Assembly: GCA_016946835.1 (NCBI GenBank)
Contig: JACVTC010000073.1
Location: 663,501 to 727,500, forward strand
Reading direction: 5' to 3'
DNA from: Neocallimastix lanati (nom. inval.)
Taxonomy: Eukaryota > Neocallimastigomycota > Neocallimastigomycetes > Neocallimastigales > Neocallimastigaceae
Length of the DNA stretch: 64,000 bases
The notes under the pieces are model-generated. The model had not been told where the DNA came from. It ran no database searches and saw only the letters and a list, made by a program, of their open reading frames with translations. The position numbers and the translations under genes were made by a program. Numbering within the stretch: the stretch's first letter is position 1; each line of letters starts with the position of its first letter. Of this stretch, positions 36,781 through 50,189 are shown in pieces.

Positions 36781-37266
36781 AAATTATATAATAAAGAAAT
36801 TTATTAAAACATAGAAATAATATATATAAAAAAAAAAAAAAAAAAAACATGAAAAATTATATAATGAAGAAATTTATTAAAACATAGAAATAATATAAAA
36901 AAATATATATATATAATGAAGAAGTTGCATTTGGCCAAGTGGCGTATTGATATAAATGAATATTATAGAAATAATTAAATAAATATTATAGAAAGTATTA
37001 AAAAAACATTTTTTTGGAATTTTATTTACGCCACTTGGCCAAATGCAACTTCTTCATTATATAATTTTTCATGTTTTTTTTTTTTTTTTTTTATTTAAAT
37101 ATTTAAATAACAATTATGATAAGCACATTTTTATGACAATAGGACAATTTAAATCTTAATATTTTTTTTTATATATTATTTCTATTTCTGTATTTTAATA
37201 AATATTTCTTCGTTATATAATTTTTCATGTTTTTTTTTTACTTTTCTTTTCCATATATTATTATTA

Positions 37267-37333
<67 letters not shown>

Positions 37334-37403
37334 AAATACAATTTTCTTTATTATTATTATTATTATTTTTTTTATTTTTATTATTACTATAAATACAATT
37401 TTC

Positions 37404-37436
<33 letters not shown>

Positions 37437-37526
37437 TTTATTTTTATTATTATATAAATACAATTTTCTTTATTATTATTATTATTTTTTTTTTTTATTT
37501 TTATTATTACTATAAATACAATTTTC

Positions 37527-37570
<44 letters not shown>

Positions 37571-37690
37571 AAATACAATTTTCTTTATTATTATTATTAT
37601 TATTTTTTTTATTTTTATTATTACTATAAATACAATTTTCTTTATTATTATTATTATTATAATTATTTTTATTATTATTTCTTTTCTATT
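36243..37690. repeat. Palindrome core of unit 1 (between copies A and B)
   Basis: Contains a 34-bp inverted repeat (36913-36946 and 37027-37060) around an 80-bp spacer. A 60-bp element beginning GATTTAAATTGTCCTATTGT occurs twice on the left in plus orientation (about 36503 and 36678) and once on the right in minus orientation (about 37090-37155). AAT-rich minisatellites built on AAGAAAATTGTATTTATAG are present as three copies on the left and six on the right. The left arm also has an AAAAG run at about 36572-36601. Confidence 0.85.
36913..37060. repeat. 34-bp inverted repeat with 80-bp spacer, unit 1
   Basis: Perfect inverted repeat containing TTGCATTTGGCCAAGTGGCG, a GC-rich island in AT DNA. 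It includes TTGGCCAA (8-bp palindrome) and TGGCCAAGTGG, which fits the polymerase III A-box pattern TGGCNNAGTGG. Unit 2 has the same repeat with the spacer reversed. Confidence 0.9.
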
Positions 37691-37993
37691 CTATTACTTT
37701 TTAATGATAAATTAATTGAATAATATATATTGAATATATGACTTTTATATATGACTTTACTAAAATAAAAGTATTTTGTTTATTAAATAAAAGTATTATG
37801 TTTATTATTTTTAAATTGATATTTTATTTATATATTAGTAATTTATTAATAATATATTTTAATCAAAGTAATATATTTTAATCAATTGATTCTAATCTAA
37901 AATTTTATTTACTAGAATGTGATAAGCCAATCATTTAGTTTAAATTTTCTTTTTTGTTTTAAATCTTTATCAATTCATTAATAAAAAAAAAAG

Positions 37994-38059
37994 TATAAAA
38001 GGAATTAGAAAAAGCTCAGCTTTTTTTTTTTTTTTTTTTTTTTCTGGTCAATTTCGACC
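37994..38059 (+). promoter_or_regulatory. Copy B promoter: TATAAAAGG box, T tract and GGTC...GACC element
   Basis: TATAAAAGG at 37994-38002, AAAGCTCAGC, a T24 tract, then GGTCAATTTCGACC at 38046-38059, 134 bp before the start codon. If transcription begins about 30 bp after the TATA box, the GGTC element lies in the transcribed leader. Confidence 0.6.
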
Positions 38060-38193
38060 CATTAAAATATTAAATAAAGTTATTGAAATTATAAAACTTT
38101 TTATTATAAATAATTTGTTTGTTTTTGTCTTGTTTATTATTTTTGTATACTTCTTGAAAAATTTTTGTTGGAGTTAATATATTTATAAATAAA

Positions 38194-39744
38194 ATGAGTC
38201 AATCAATGAAGGATTTAATTAAAACTGTTGATGTTGAAGATGGTTTAACGGCAGAAGAATTATTTGATAGAAAATCTTCTGTTGGTATGACCTATAATGA
38301 TTTCCTTATCTTACCAGGTTATATTGATTTTCCGGCTGATGTTGTTAATTGTGAAGTTCAAATTACAAAGAATTATAAAATTAAAAATCCATTTATTTCA
38401 AGTCCTATGGATACTGTTACTGAAACCGATATGGCTATTAGCATGGCTTTAATGGGTGGATTAGGTGTAATTCATCATAATTGTACTATAAAACAACAAG
38501 CAAGTATGGTCAGAAAGGTTAAAAGTTTTGAAAACGGATTTATTTTAGATCCAATTTGTCTAAGTCCAGATAATACTGTTGAAGATGTCTATGACATTAA
38601 AAAGAAGTATGGTTTTTGTGGTATTCCAATTACAGAAGACGGTAAAATGAAATCAAAGTTATTAGGTATTGTTACTTTACGTGATATTGATTTCCTTCAA
38701 GGTGATGATCGTAAAAAGAAATTAAGAGATGTAATGATAACTGATCTTGTCACAGCAAAAGATGGAATTTCTTTATCTGAAGCTAATGAAATTTTAAGAA
38801 AATCCAAAAAGGGAAAGTTATTAATTGTTGACAGTGAATTCCGTCTTGTTTCATTGCTTTCACGTTCCGATCTCATCAAAACACGTGATTTTCCTAATGC
38901 CTCTATTGTTCCAGGGACTAATCAATTATTATGTGCCGCAGCTGTTAGTACTCATCCAGACGACAAAAAGAGAATTGATGCTTTAGTTGAAGCTGGTTTA
39001 GATATTATTGTCATTGATAGTAGTCAAGGTAATTCATCATTCCAAATTGATACGATTAAATACATTAAAGAAAGATACCCAAAGATTGATATCATTGGTG
39101 GTAATGTTGTTACCAAAGAACAAGCTCGTAATCTTATTGAAGCAGGTGTTGATGGTCTTAGAATTGGTATGGGTAGTGGTAGTATTTGTATTACTCAAGA
39201 AGTAATGGCTTGTGGTCGACCACAAGGTACGGCTGTCTATCGTGTCTGTCAATTAGCTCGTGAATTTGGTATTCCATGTATTGCTGATGGTGGTGTTCAA
39301 AATGTTGGACATATAGTTAAAGCTCTTGCTCTCGGAGCCAGTGGTGTAATGATGGGTGGACTTTTAGCAGGTACAACGGAAGCCCCAGGGGAATACTTCT
39401 ATCATGATGGTCATAAATTAAAGCGTTACAGAGGAATGGGTAGTTTAGATGCTATGGATTCAGGAAAAGCTGCAGCGAAGCGTTATTATTCAGAAAATGA
39501 TGCTATAAAAGTTGCTCAAGGTGTCTCAGGTGCAGTTGTTGATCGTGGTAGTGTTAAAAAGTTCTTAGAGTACTTAGAACTTGGTCTTAAGCATAGTTTA
39601 CAAGATATTGGAGTTAAATCATTACAAGAATTTTGGGAAGGAGTTAAAAATGGTAAAGTTCGTTTTGAAAAGAGAACGCATAGTGCTCAAATTGAAGGTG
39701 GTATCAACGGTCTTTTCTCATATGAAAAGAGGCTTTATCAATAA
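38194..39744 (+). CDS. Inosine-5'-monophosphate dehydrogenase, copy B
   Basis: Intact 516-residue copy, same enzyme as copy A and facing away from it across the palindrome core. The catalytic Cys332 loop, Bateman insert, Tyr412 and Gln442 are all present. It differs from A at residue 480 (Phe for Leu), a change shared with D, and has a silent AAC at Asn505 where the others have AAT. This points to B and D being equivalent copies of one arm. The 3' side continues into the long flank that is interrupted by the LINE. Confidence 0.97.
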   Translation: MSQSMKDLIKTVDVEDGLTAEELFDRKSSVGMTYNDFLILPGYIDFPADVVNCEVQITKNYKIKNPFISSPMDTVTETDMAISMALMGGLGVIHHNCTIKQQASMVRKVKSFENGFILDPICLSPDNTVEDVYDIKKKYGFCGIPITEDGKMKSKLLGIVTLRDIDFLQGDDRKKKLRDVMITDLVTAKDGISLSEANEILRKSKKGKLLIVDSEFRLVSLLSRSDLIKTRDFPNASIVPGTNQLLCAAAVSTHPDDKKRIDALVEAGLDIIVIDSSQGNSSFQIDTIKYIKERYPKIDIIGGNVVTKEQARNLIEAGVDGLRIGMGSGSICITQEVMACGRPQGTAVYRVCQLAREFGIPCIADGGVQNVGHIVKALALGASGVMMGGLLAGTTEAPGEYFYHDGHKLKRYRGMGSLDAMDSGKAAAKRYYSENDAIKVAQGVSGAVVDRGSVKKFLEYLELGLKHSLQDIGVKSLQEFWEGVKNGKVRFEKRTHSAQIEGGINGLFSYEKRLYQ

Positions 39745-40229
39745 GAAGAAAATTAAGAAAAAATAAAATAAGCCAAAAAAAAAAAAAAAAACTTCATGTC
39801 CATTAGTTATATTTTATAAATATATAAAATTAATAATAATTTATATATCAATAATTATTAATATTAAATTATTTAAAAAAAAAAAATTCAAATAATTATA
39901 TTTTATAATATAGATTAAAATAGTTATATTTATTTTATTAAAAATAATATTTATTATAAAACTAAATAAAAATATCAAAAAATAATTAAAATAAATAAAT
40001 AAAAAAAAAGTAATAATAATTAATTAATAATAGTTTTTTTTTTTTTTTATAAATAAATTGATAATGATAAAGTAATAATAGAATTGAATATAAATATAAA
40101 TACATAATAAGAATATTAAGAAAAAAAGTCATTTCTTTTTAATTAATATATAATTTTAATTTAAAAGATTAGGATATGTTTATAAAATAAAAAAAATTAT
40201 TCACCAAATAATATTCTATTAGCATTAGA

Positions 40230-40269
<40 letters not shown>

Positions 40270-40524
40270 TTATTATATTTGAATTATTTTCATAAAAGCA
40301 TTCAATATTTGAATTTGTTATTTTTTAATATTATATTTATATATATACATATTTTTATATATAAGTTTATTATTTAATATTACATAAATAAATATATTTA
40401 ATATATATATAAATATGTATATATCGGTTTATATGGTTTTTTTGGTACACTTCTAATAAATAAATTAATCTATTATTACTTCTATTAATATTATTATAAT
40501 TATTATTATTATTATTATTATTTA

Positions 40525-40560
<36 letters not shown>

Positions 40561-40597
40561 TATTATTTCTTATTATTATTATTATTATTATTATTTA

Positions 40598-40633
<36 letters not shown>

Positions 40634-40648
40634 TATTATTTATTATTA

Positions 40649-40687
<39 letters not shown>

Positions 40688-40696
<9 letters not shown>

Positions 40697-40699
40697 ATT
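40688..40699. repeat. Left target-site duplication of the LINE
   Basis: ATTAATTATATT, repeated at 46077-46088. The single-copy target survives in unit 2 at 56612-56623. Confidence 0.93.
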
Positions 40700-41357
40700 G
40701 TCCCCAGGGGTGTACTCGATTTATGTATTTAAATCGCCTGCAAGGGGAATTAACTTTACTCTTATAAAGTAGATCCACAGTACTGGTGCAAAATAGTAGT
40801 AAAGTTATATTTTGTGTTAATTAATAACATTATGCGCAATGGTAATGTTATTGGTAAAATTTTTCTGGTGAACACTCACTGCGGAATATAATGGTGCATT
40901 TTTGGAACATTGTTAAATAAGTTACACCCAAGAATTAGTAATACATTTTCATTGTATTTCTATTTTCATGTAGTATTACTATTCTCATGTAAGAATCTAT
41001 TGTATTCAATTGTATTTCAACTTTATATTTCATGTATCACGTTGTAAGAGATTGATTCACTCTAAATCTTGTAGTAATTTATTTAACTCTTTACTAATTT
41101 TGTGACATTTTATTTCATCAATTCAATCTTAGTCATTAAATACTTTATGATATTCAATTTAAATAATACACTGAAAAAAGTGCTAAATCAAATTATTTTT
41201 CAATCATTCAACAAACTACTAATTATCGAAATTATTTACTCCAAAAAGATATAAAATTATTACAATTCTCATTATACTCAAGACTTTATAATAAAAATTG
41301 ACTTTTTTTATTTTTTTTTTTTTTTTAGTTATTAATTTTTAGTTTTTTATTACTATT
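40700..41357 (+). promoter_or_regulatory. LINE 5' leader with structured 5' end
   Basis: The first 130 nt are far richer in G/C than the surroundings and can pair in nested fashion: TCCCC (40701-40705) with GGGGA (40744-40748), GTACT (40712-40716) with a later AGTAC, CGATTT (40717-40722) with AAATCG (40731-40736), and ACTTTA with TAAAGT. A separate 10-bp hairpin AATAACATTA/TAATGTTATT spans 40823-40852. LINE internal promoters normally lie here. Confidence 0.55.
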
Positions 41358-44300
41358 ATGGAAATCCAATTTATAAGAAATAAGAATTTCATTCTAAGAG
41401 GTTCAAGGTGCCACGGTATACCAATGGAGAATACGAAACTACTCTTTATCCGCGGACTTCGATCTTGGCCAGAAATCAAAATGAGAAGACATTTAAAGAA
41501 AACTCTGAATGAATTAAATGATAAGGTTTTATCAGTTAAACGTATTGCTAATTTTAATGATGCATTCTTTAAAATTAAAATAGTAGGTAATGAAGAAGAA
41601 TTAACATCTATTACTGATTGTATTGTTAATAGTTTCAAACGTGCTTCAATTAACGTTATTAATTGTAGCAAAAGGAATCATAAATACAGTTTTTCTTCAC
41701 TCAAAAGGAAACATTTTGCCTTATCAGAAAAAGTGAATTCATCTTATAATATCAACTTATTCACTACTTCAAATTCAAATGCAGATTCAAGTCAAAATTC
41801 AAATTCAAGTTCAAATACAGATTCATATTCAAGTTCAAGTACAAGCTCAAGATCAAGTTCAAGTACAAGTTCAAGTACAAGCTCAAGTTCAAGTTCAAGT
41901 TCAAGTACAAGTTTAAGTACAAGTTCAAGTACAGGTTCAAGTTCAAGTTCAAGTCCAAGTTCAAGTACAATTTCAAGTTCAAGTTCAAGTACAAGTTCAA
42001 GTTCAAGTTCAAGTTCAAGTTCAAGTTCAAGTACAAGTTCAAGTTCAATTTCAAATTTATGTTTAAATTCAGTTTCAAGCTCAGATTCAAATTCAAATTT
42101 CAGTTCAATCAATTATAATAATTCCAATAATATTAATAACACTCATATTAATAATAATACAGTTAAAGAATTTTCTCTATGTGTCAGTTGGAATACTAAT
42201 GGATGGAACTTTGATAAAAAAGACAGTGTTGAATTCTTTATTTCAATGTACAAACCACTTTTCTTATGCTTTCAGGAAACAGGAAATGGTTCAGGTTCTA
42301 GCAGTAAATATCCATGTCGAGTATCATTAAAAAACTACAAACATTTCTTCAAAAAAGCTAATAATGAAATTCCCGGTAAAAGAGGTCTTTATATTGGGTT
42401 TCATAATTCTTGTCAAGCCTCTCTTGAAAACAACACTTATGAGTATATTATTTCCTTGTATACTTATAATTTTTGGAATTTCACTAAATGTTCTATTGGT
42501 AATGTGTACGTACCTCATAGTGGCCATAGCCTTCATGCTAGAGCTGCTAGAATTGAAATATTGTCTTGGTTAAATAGTCACTCTTCTCATCCTTCAATGT
42601 TGGTTGGTGATTTTAATTTACCTACTGAGAAATTAAGTAATTTGCTCTCTAAATTTAGTAATTGGAAAATTCTTCCATTATGGGGCTCCCCAATTTCATG
42701 GAGTAGAGGTAATAGAGAATCTGATATAGATCATGCGATTGTCAATGATCATATGTTAGATTTACTTTCATATGGTACTTTTATTGACTTTCCCCCCATT
42801 TCGGATCATAAACCTTTATTAATAAAAGGTAAATGTTTTTCATCAGTTAATTCAGATAATTCTTTCTCTCTGCCTAAAAAGACAGTTAAATGGGATAGAT
42901 TAAAATTTATAAATGAAAAAGAATCAATTTTTGACAACAACTATTTTAGTGTATTAGAGGAAGTGATTCCAGATCCTAATATTAGTATTGATGATATTTC
43001 TAAGAAATTTATTTCAACTTCATTCAATATTGCTAAGGAACTTAATATCACGTCAATTTCAGAAGTTCGAAAATCTTTTTTTCATATGTCGCAGAAAATA
43101 TTTAATTTGCAAAAACTCAAAATGAAATTATATAAATCCATTAAAAGAAGAGGTTCTTATCATAATTTAGATGAATTTGAAGAATTAATTGATAAATATA
43201 ATAGAATGTGCAAAATTATTCATCATATGTGTAATATTTATAGGAAAACTGAATACCAACATTGGATTAATACAGGATGTGAATATATGAAATCTCATAA
43301 CCCTAAAAAAGCTTGGAAATGGCTTAAAACAACAGCAAAAGTAGATAAATTTAAAAATATGTCAAATTCTCCAGTAAAGGACAAAAATGGTAAACTAGCT
43401 ACTTCTACTAAAGAACAGTTAGAAGTATGGCACAATCACTATAAAAAACTTGCTTCAAGCCATTCTGATATCAATAGTGCATTAATCGAATGGTATAATA
43501 AATTTTCCAATGGAACATTTAGGTATACGAGACACAATGAATGGGATATAAATCAAGACATCAGTATAGAAGAAATTAGAGAAGCAATTTTGGCTACTCC
43601 AAATTTTAAAGCTTCAGGCCCGGATGGAATTCCTATTGAATTTTATAAAGCTTTAATTCCTCCGGATGACGAAAATTCAGTAAATAATTCTTCTTCTGGT
43701 TTAAATTGTTTACAGAAGATATACTCAAGAATTTGGAATGGAGAATTTCCTAGCTCATGGAATGAAGCAAGTATTATATCTATTCCTAAAAAAGGAGATG
43801 ATCTATCTGATTGTGACAATTATCGAGGTATCTCTCTGATTAACAATGGTATTAAACTCATTTCGAAAATAGTCTCCAAAAGAATTTCAGAATATGGACT
43901 TAAAAATAATTTTATTAGGCCAGAGCAATTTGGATTTCGTACTAAAGAAGAATGTGTTAGTTTATTTATTTCAATTCGAGAAATTTGTCAAAGGCGTAAA
44001 AATGATAATAAAGAAACTTACCTAGCTTTTCTAGATTTAAAAAAGGCATATGATTCTGTTCCAATAGGTAATATTTTATATAAATTAGATGCTTTAGGTA
44101 TTAGAGGTAAATGTTATCAATTTATAAAAAATCTATATTTGACATCCAAAGCTAGTGTTAAAATTGATGATCAATATTCGGAATCTTTTAATATTATGAA
44201 AGGAGTTAGACAAGGTTGTCCACTATCACCAATTCTTTTCAATCTTTTTATTAATGACATTTTTAATGATGTTTCAGAACTTGGAATTCCTTTAGGCGAA

Positions 44301-45833
44301 TCTAGATGTTGTGGTGGACTCTTTGCAGATGATATTGTTCTATGCGCACCGTCAGGAACTAAGTTGAAAAAAATGCTTAAGAAGGTAAATGAATGGGCTA
44401 AATTTAATATGATGAATTTTGGAATTAATAAGTGTGCAACGATGGTGATTCGACCAGACACACCTCTTTTTCAAAATAAAAGAGATCCTACTTTTTATCT
44501 TGCTGGTCAACCAATTCCAATAACTAAATGTTATACCTATTTAGGTATACCATTTGATAAAAGCTTATCGTTGAAACCTATTATTAAATTACTTAACTCT
44601 AAAGTAACTAAAGCTCTCTTTTCTGTTAGTAAATTTCTTTCAAATTCCAAAATTCCTATTCCATTTAAGAAGATTATAATTAACTCTTATGTACTTAGTA
44701 AAGTCTCTTACTTTGCACCTTTACTTGGTTCAAATAAAACGAGAACAAATAATACTCAGAAATTAATTAATAAAGGATTAAGATGGATTGCAGGTATACA
44801 AAAAGCCAAATCATTTATTAATGTATATTCTATTTCAAAAGATTTACATATTCCTCCATTGTCAGCTAAGTGTGCTTTGTCTCAGGTCAAATGTTTTGAT
44901 AAATGGAAAGATTCAAATTGTATTATTTCCTATTTAGTTAATAATATTCCAAAATCTAGAAAATATACATGGACAAAAGAAAGTAGAACTCTTAAACGTA
45001 AACTAGAGAAAAGAGGTAATAACGATAATAAAATCAAGGATTTTTATTGGAAAAGGGATATGAAAATCAATTCTATTAAAGCTGAGTTTTATGACAAAAA
45101 CAAATTCGAAGAAACATCAAAATTTATAAAACTTTGTTATGACTATCCTGATCTTTCATATGGTTTCTATTGGCTATTGAGAGCACGAAGCGGATATAGA
45201 TTAGATGCTAGAATTGCTAAAGCTGCAAAAATAGTGGATCAAATGTGTCCTAATTTTTGTCCCTGTTGTAAAAGTAATAAACAATGGATAAGTCATTGGT
45301 TAATTGATTGTCCCTTTTTCAATCATACTCGTAGTAAAGTTAATGATAAAATTTTATTTTTATATAATGCTTTTTACCGTGGCAACCTAACAAATGATAT
45401 TGTTAATAGTAATAATGATAATAGTAATAGTAATAATAGTAATAGTTATAATAGTAATAATAATATTAGTAATAGTATTTTTAGTAATGTTAGTAATAGT
45501 ATTGAAAATAATGTGTATATTGATTCTAGTGTGTGTGAAAAAGTGTTTAATTTCCTTCTTGGAGGTCGAAGTATTAATAACAGTACAAGGGAATGGGAGG
45601 ATCTATTTAAGTGCCAGATGAAAGCAGGTGCTTATTCTGATACTCCGTTCTTAGTGGTTACTGCGGCACTTCTCCAATCGATTATACCTATTGCTATTGG
45701 CCAGCAATGGTCTTTGTTCAATAGGTTCAAATCGAATCGTACTACTACTACCAAGAGCGTCAATGCTGAAGTAACAGTAAGACAGGCCAGCAGGGCTAGC
45801 GCAACCAATGAAGATCATAATTTTGTATCTTAA
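41358..45833 (+). CDS. LINE polyprotein: APE-type endonuclease, reverse transcriptase, C-terminal zinc knuckle
   Basis: 1491 residues. Residues 1-120 form a basic N-terminal domain without clear homology. Residues about 140-235 are Ser/Thr low complexity coded by AAGTTC-type hexamers. The AP-like endonuclease follows (VSWNTNGWNFDKKD, CFQETG, NVYVPHSG, VGDFNLP, SDIDHAIV, ISDHKPLL). The reverse transcriptase contains ASGPDGIPIEF, IPKKGDD, YRGISLI, EQFGFR, FLDLKKAYDSV, GVRQGCPLSPILF and the catalytic FADD (44322-44333). Near the end lies a Cys/His segment, CPCC...HWLIDC, of the knuckle type seen in many LINEs. The single-ORF design, with endonuclease upstream of RT, fits the L1/Tad/RTE-like range; I do not assign the clade. 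The protein nicks target DNA and primes reverse transcription there. No lesion is visible, so it may be active. Confidence 0.95.
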   Translation: MEIQFIRNKNFILRGSRCHGIPMENTKLLFIRGLRSWPEIKMRRHLKKTLNELNDKVLSVKRIANFNDAFFKIKIVGNEEELTSITDCIVNSFKRASINVINCSKRNHKYSFSSLKRKHFALSEKVNSSYNINLFTTSNSNADSSQNSNSSSNTDSYSSSSTSSRSSSSTSSSTSSSSSSSSSTSLSTSSSTGSSSSSSPSSSTISSSSSSTSSSSSSSSSSSSSTSSSSISNLCLNSVSSSDSNSNFSSINYNNSNNINNTHINNNTVKEFSLCVSWNTNGWNFDKKDSVEFFISMYKPLFLCFQETGNGSGSSSKYPCRVSLKNYKHFFKKANNEIPGKRGLYIGFHNSCQASLENNTYEYIISLYTYNFWNFTKCSIGNVYVPHSGHSLHARAARIEILSWLNSHSSHPSMLVGDFNLPTEKLSNLLSKFSNWKILPLWGSPISWSRGNRESDIDHAIVNDHMLDLLSYGTFIDFPPISDHKPLLIKGKCFSSVNSDNSFSLPKKTVKWDRLKFINEKESIFDNNYFSVLEEVIPDPNISIDDISKKFISTSFNIAKELNITSISEVRKSFFHMSQKIFNLQKLKMKLYKSIKRRGSYHNLDEFEELIDKYNRMCKIIHHMCNIYRKTEYQHWINTGCEYMKSHNPKKAWKWLKTTAKVDKFKNMSNSPVKDKNGKLATSTKEQLEVWHNHYKKLASSHSDINSALIEWYNKFSNGTFRYTRHNEWDINQDISIEEIREAILATPNFKASGPDGIPIEFYKALIPPDDENSVNNSSSGLNCLQKIYSRIWNGEFPSSWNEASIISIPKKGDDLSDCDNYRGISLINNGIKLISKIVSKRISEYGLKNNFIRPEQFGFRTKEECVSLFISIREICQRRKNDNKETYLAFLDLKKAYDSVPIGNILYKLDALGIRGKCYQFIKNLYLTSKASVKIDDQYSESFNIMKGVRQGCPLSPILFNLFINDIFNDVSELGIPLGESRCCGGLFADDIVLCAPSGTKLKKMLKKVNEWAKFNMMNFGINKCATMVIRPDTPLFQNKRDPTFYLAGQPIPITKCYTYLGIPFDKSLSLKPIIKLLNSKVTKALFSVSKFLSNSKIPIPFKKIIINSYVLSKVSYFAPLLGSNKTRTNNTQKLINKGLRWIAGIQKAKSFINVYSISKDLHIPPLSAKCALSQVKCFDKWKDSNCIISYLVNNIPKSRKYTWTKESRTLKRKLEKRGNNDNKIKDFYWKRDMKINSIKAEFYDKNKFEETSKFIKLCYDYPDLSYGFYWLLRARSGYRLDARIAKAAKIVDQMCPNFCPCCKSNKQWISHWLIDCPFFNHTRSKVNDKILFLYNAFYRGNLTNDIVNSNNDNSNSNNSNSYNSNNNISNSIFSNVSNSIENNVYIDSSVCEKVFNFLLGGRSINNSTREWEDLFKCQMKAGAYSDTPFLVVTAALLQSIIPIAIGQQWSLFNRFKSNRTTTTKSVNAEVTVRQASRASATNEDHNFVS

Positions 45834-46076
45834 AATTATGATTAACATTGCGAAGTCAAAATTAATTATTATACTTCAGTATAATAATGCCCTTGTGAAG
45901 TCTTACAAATATTAATTAAATGAAACTAGAATATATTATACCATTATTTTATTTTATTTTGTGTTTTTTTTTTTTGTTTATTTTTTTTATCTTTTTTTTA
46001 TTATTTTATTACATGTATTTTATCAAATATTTAATTAATAAAGATGAAACAAGTTTGCTGCCGTTAAAAAAAAAAA

Positions 46077-46088
46077 ATTAATTATATT
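46077..46088. repeat. Right target-site duplication of the LINE
   Basis: ATTAATTATATT after the poly(A) end; pairs with 40688-40699. Confidence 0.93.
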
Positions 46089-49419
<3,331 letters not shown>

Positions 49420-49670
49420 TAATAATAATAATAAATAATAAATAATAATAATAATAATAATAATAATTATAATAATATTAATAGAAGTAATAATAGATTA
49501 ATTTATTTATTAGAAGTGTACCAAAAAAACCATATAAACCGATATATACATATTTATATATATTAAATAATAAACTTATATATAAAAATATGTATATATA
49601 TAAATATAATATTAAAAAATAACAAATTCAAATATTGAATGCTTTTATGAAAATAATTCAAATATAATAA

Positions 49671-49707
<37 letters not shown>

Positions 49708-50189
49708 TCTAATGCTAATAGAATATTATTTGGTGAATAATTTTTTTTATTTTATAAACATATCCTAATCTTTTAAATTAAAATTATATATTAATTAAAA
49801 AGAAATGACTTTTTTTCTTAATATTCTTATTATGTATTTATATTTATATTCAATTCTATTATTACTTTATCATTATCAATTTATTTATAAAAAAAAAAAA
49901 CTATTATTAATTAATTATTATTACTTTTTTTTTATTTATTTATTTTAATTATTTTTTGATATTTCTATTTAGTTTTATAATAAATATTATTTTTAATAAA
50001 ATAAATATAACTATTTTAATCTATATTATAAAATATAATTATTTGAATTTTTTTTTTTAAATAATTTAATATTAATAATTATTGATATATAAATTATTAT
50101 TAATTTTATATATTTATAAAATATAACTAATGGACATGAAGTTTTTTTTTTTTTTTTTTGGCTTATTTAATTTTTTCTTAATTTTCTTC

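Larger units (their letters stand above)
40700..46076 (+). mobile_element. Full-length LINE (non-LTR retrotransposon), 5377 bp
   Basis: Bounded by a 12-bp target duplication, with a 658-bp 5' leader, one 1491-codon ORF, an AT-rich 3' UTR with AATAAAG, and a short poly(A). All coding motifs are intact, and it is related to the relics at 1922-3415 and 30591-31630. It is absent from the equivalent site of unit 2, so it inserted after the duplication or the two units descend from different alleles. Confidence 0.95.

Noticed and set aside
40700-40800. Firm call of an HDV-like ribozyme
   Set aside because: Topology fits but catalytic and P1.1 positions do not match the known consensus, so it is kept only as a hypothesis.
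41764-42112. Antisense frames over the LINE Ser tract
   Set aside because: Shadow of the hexamer repeat on the opposite strand.
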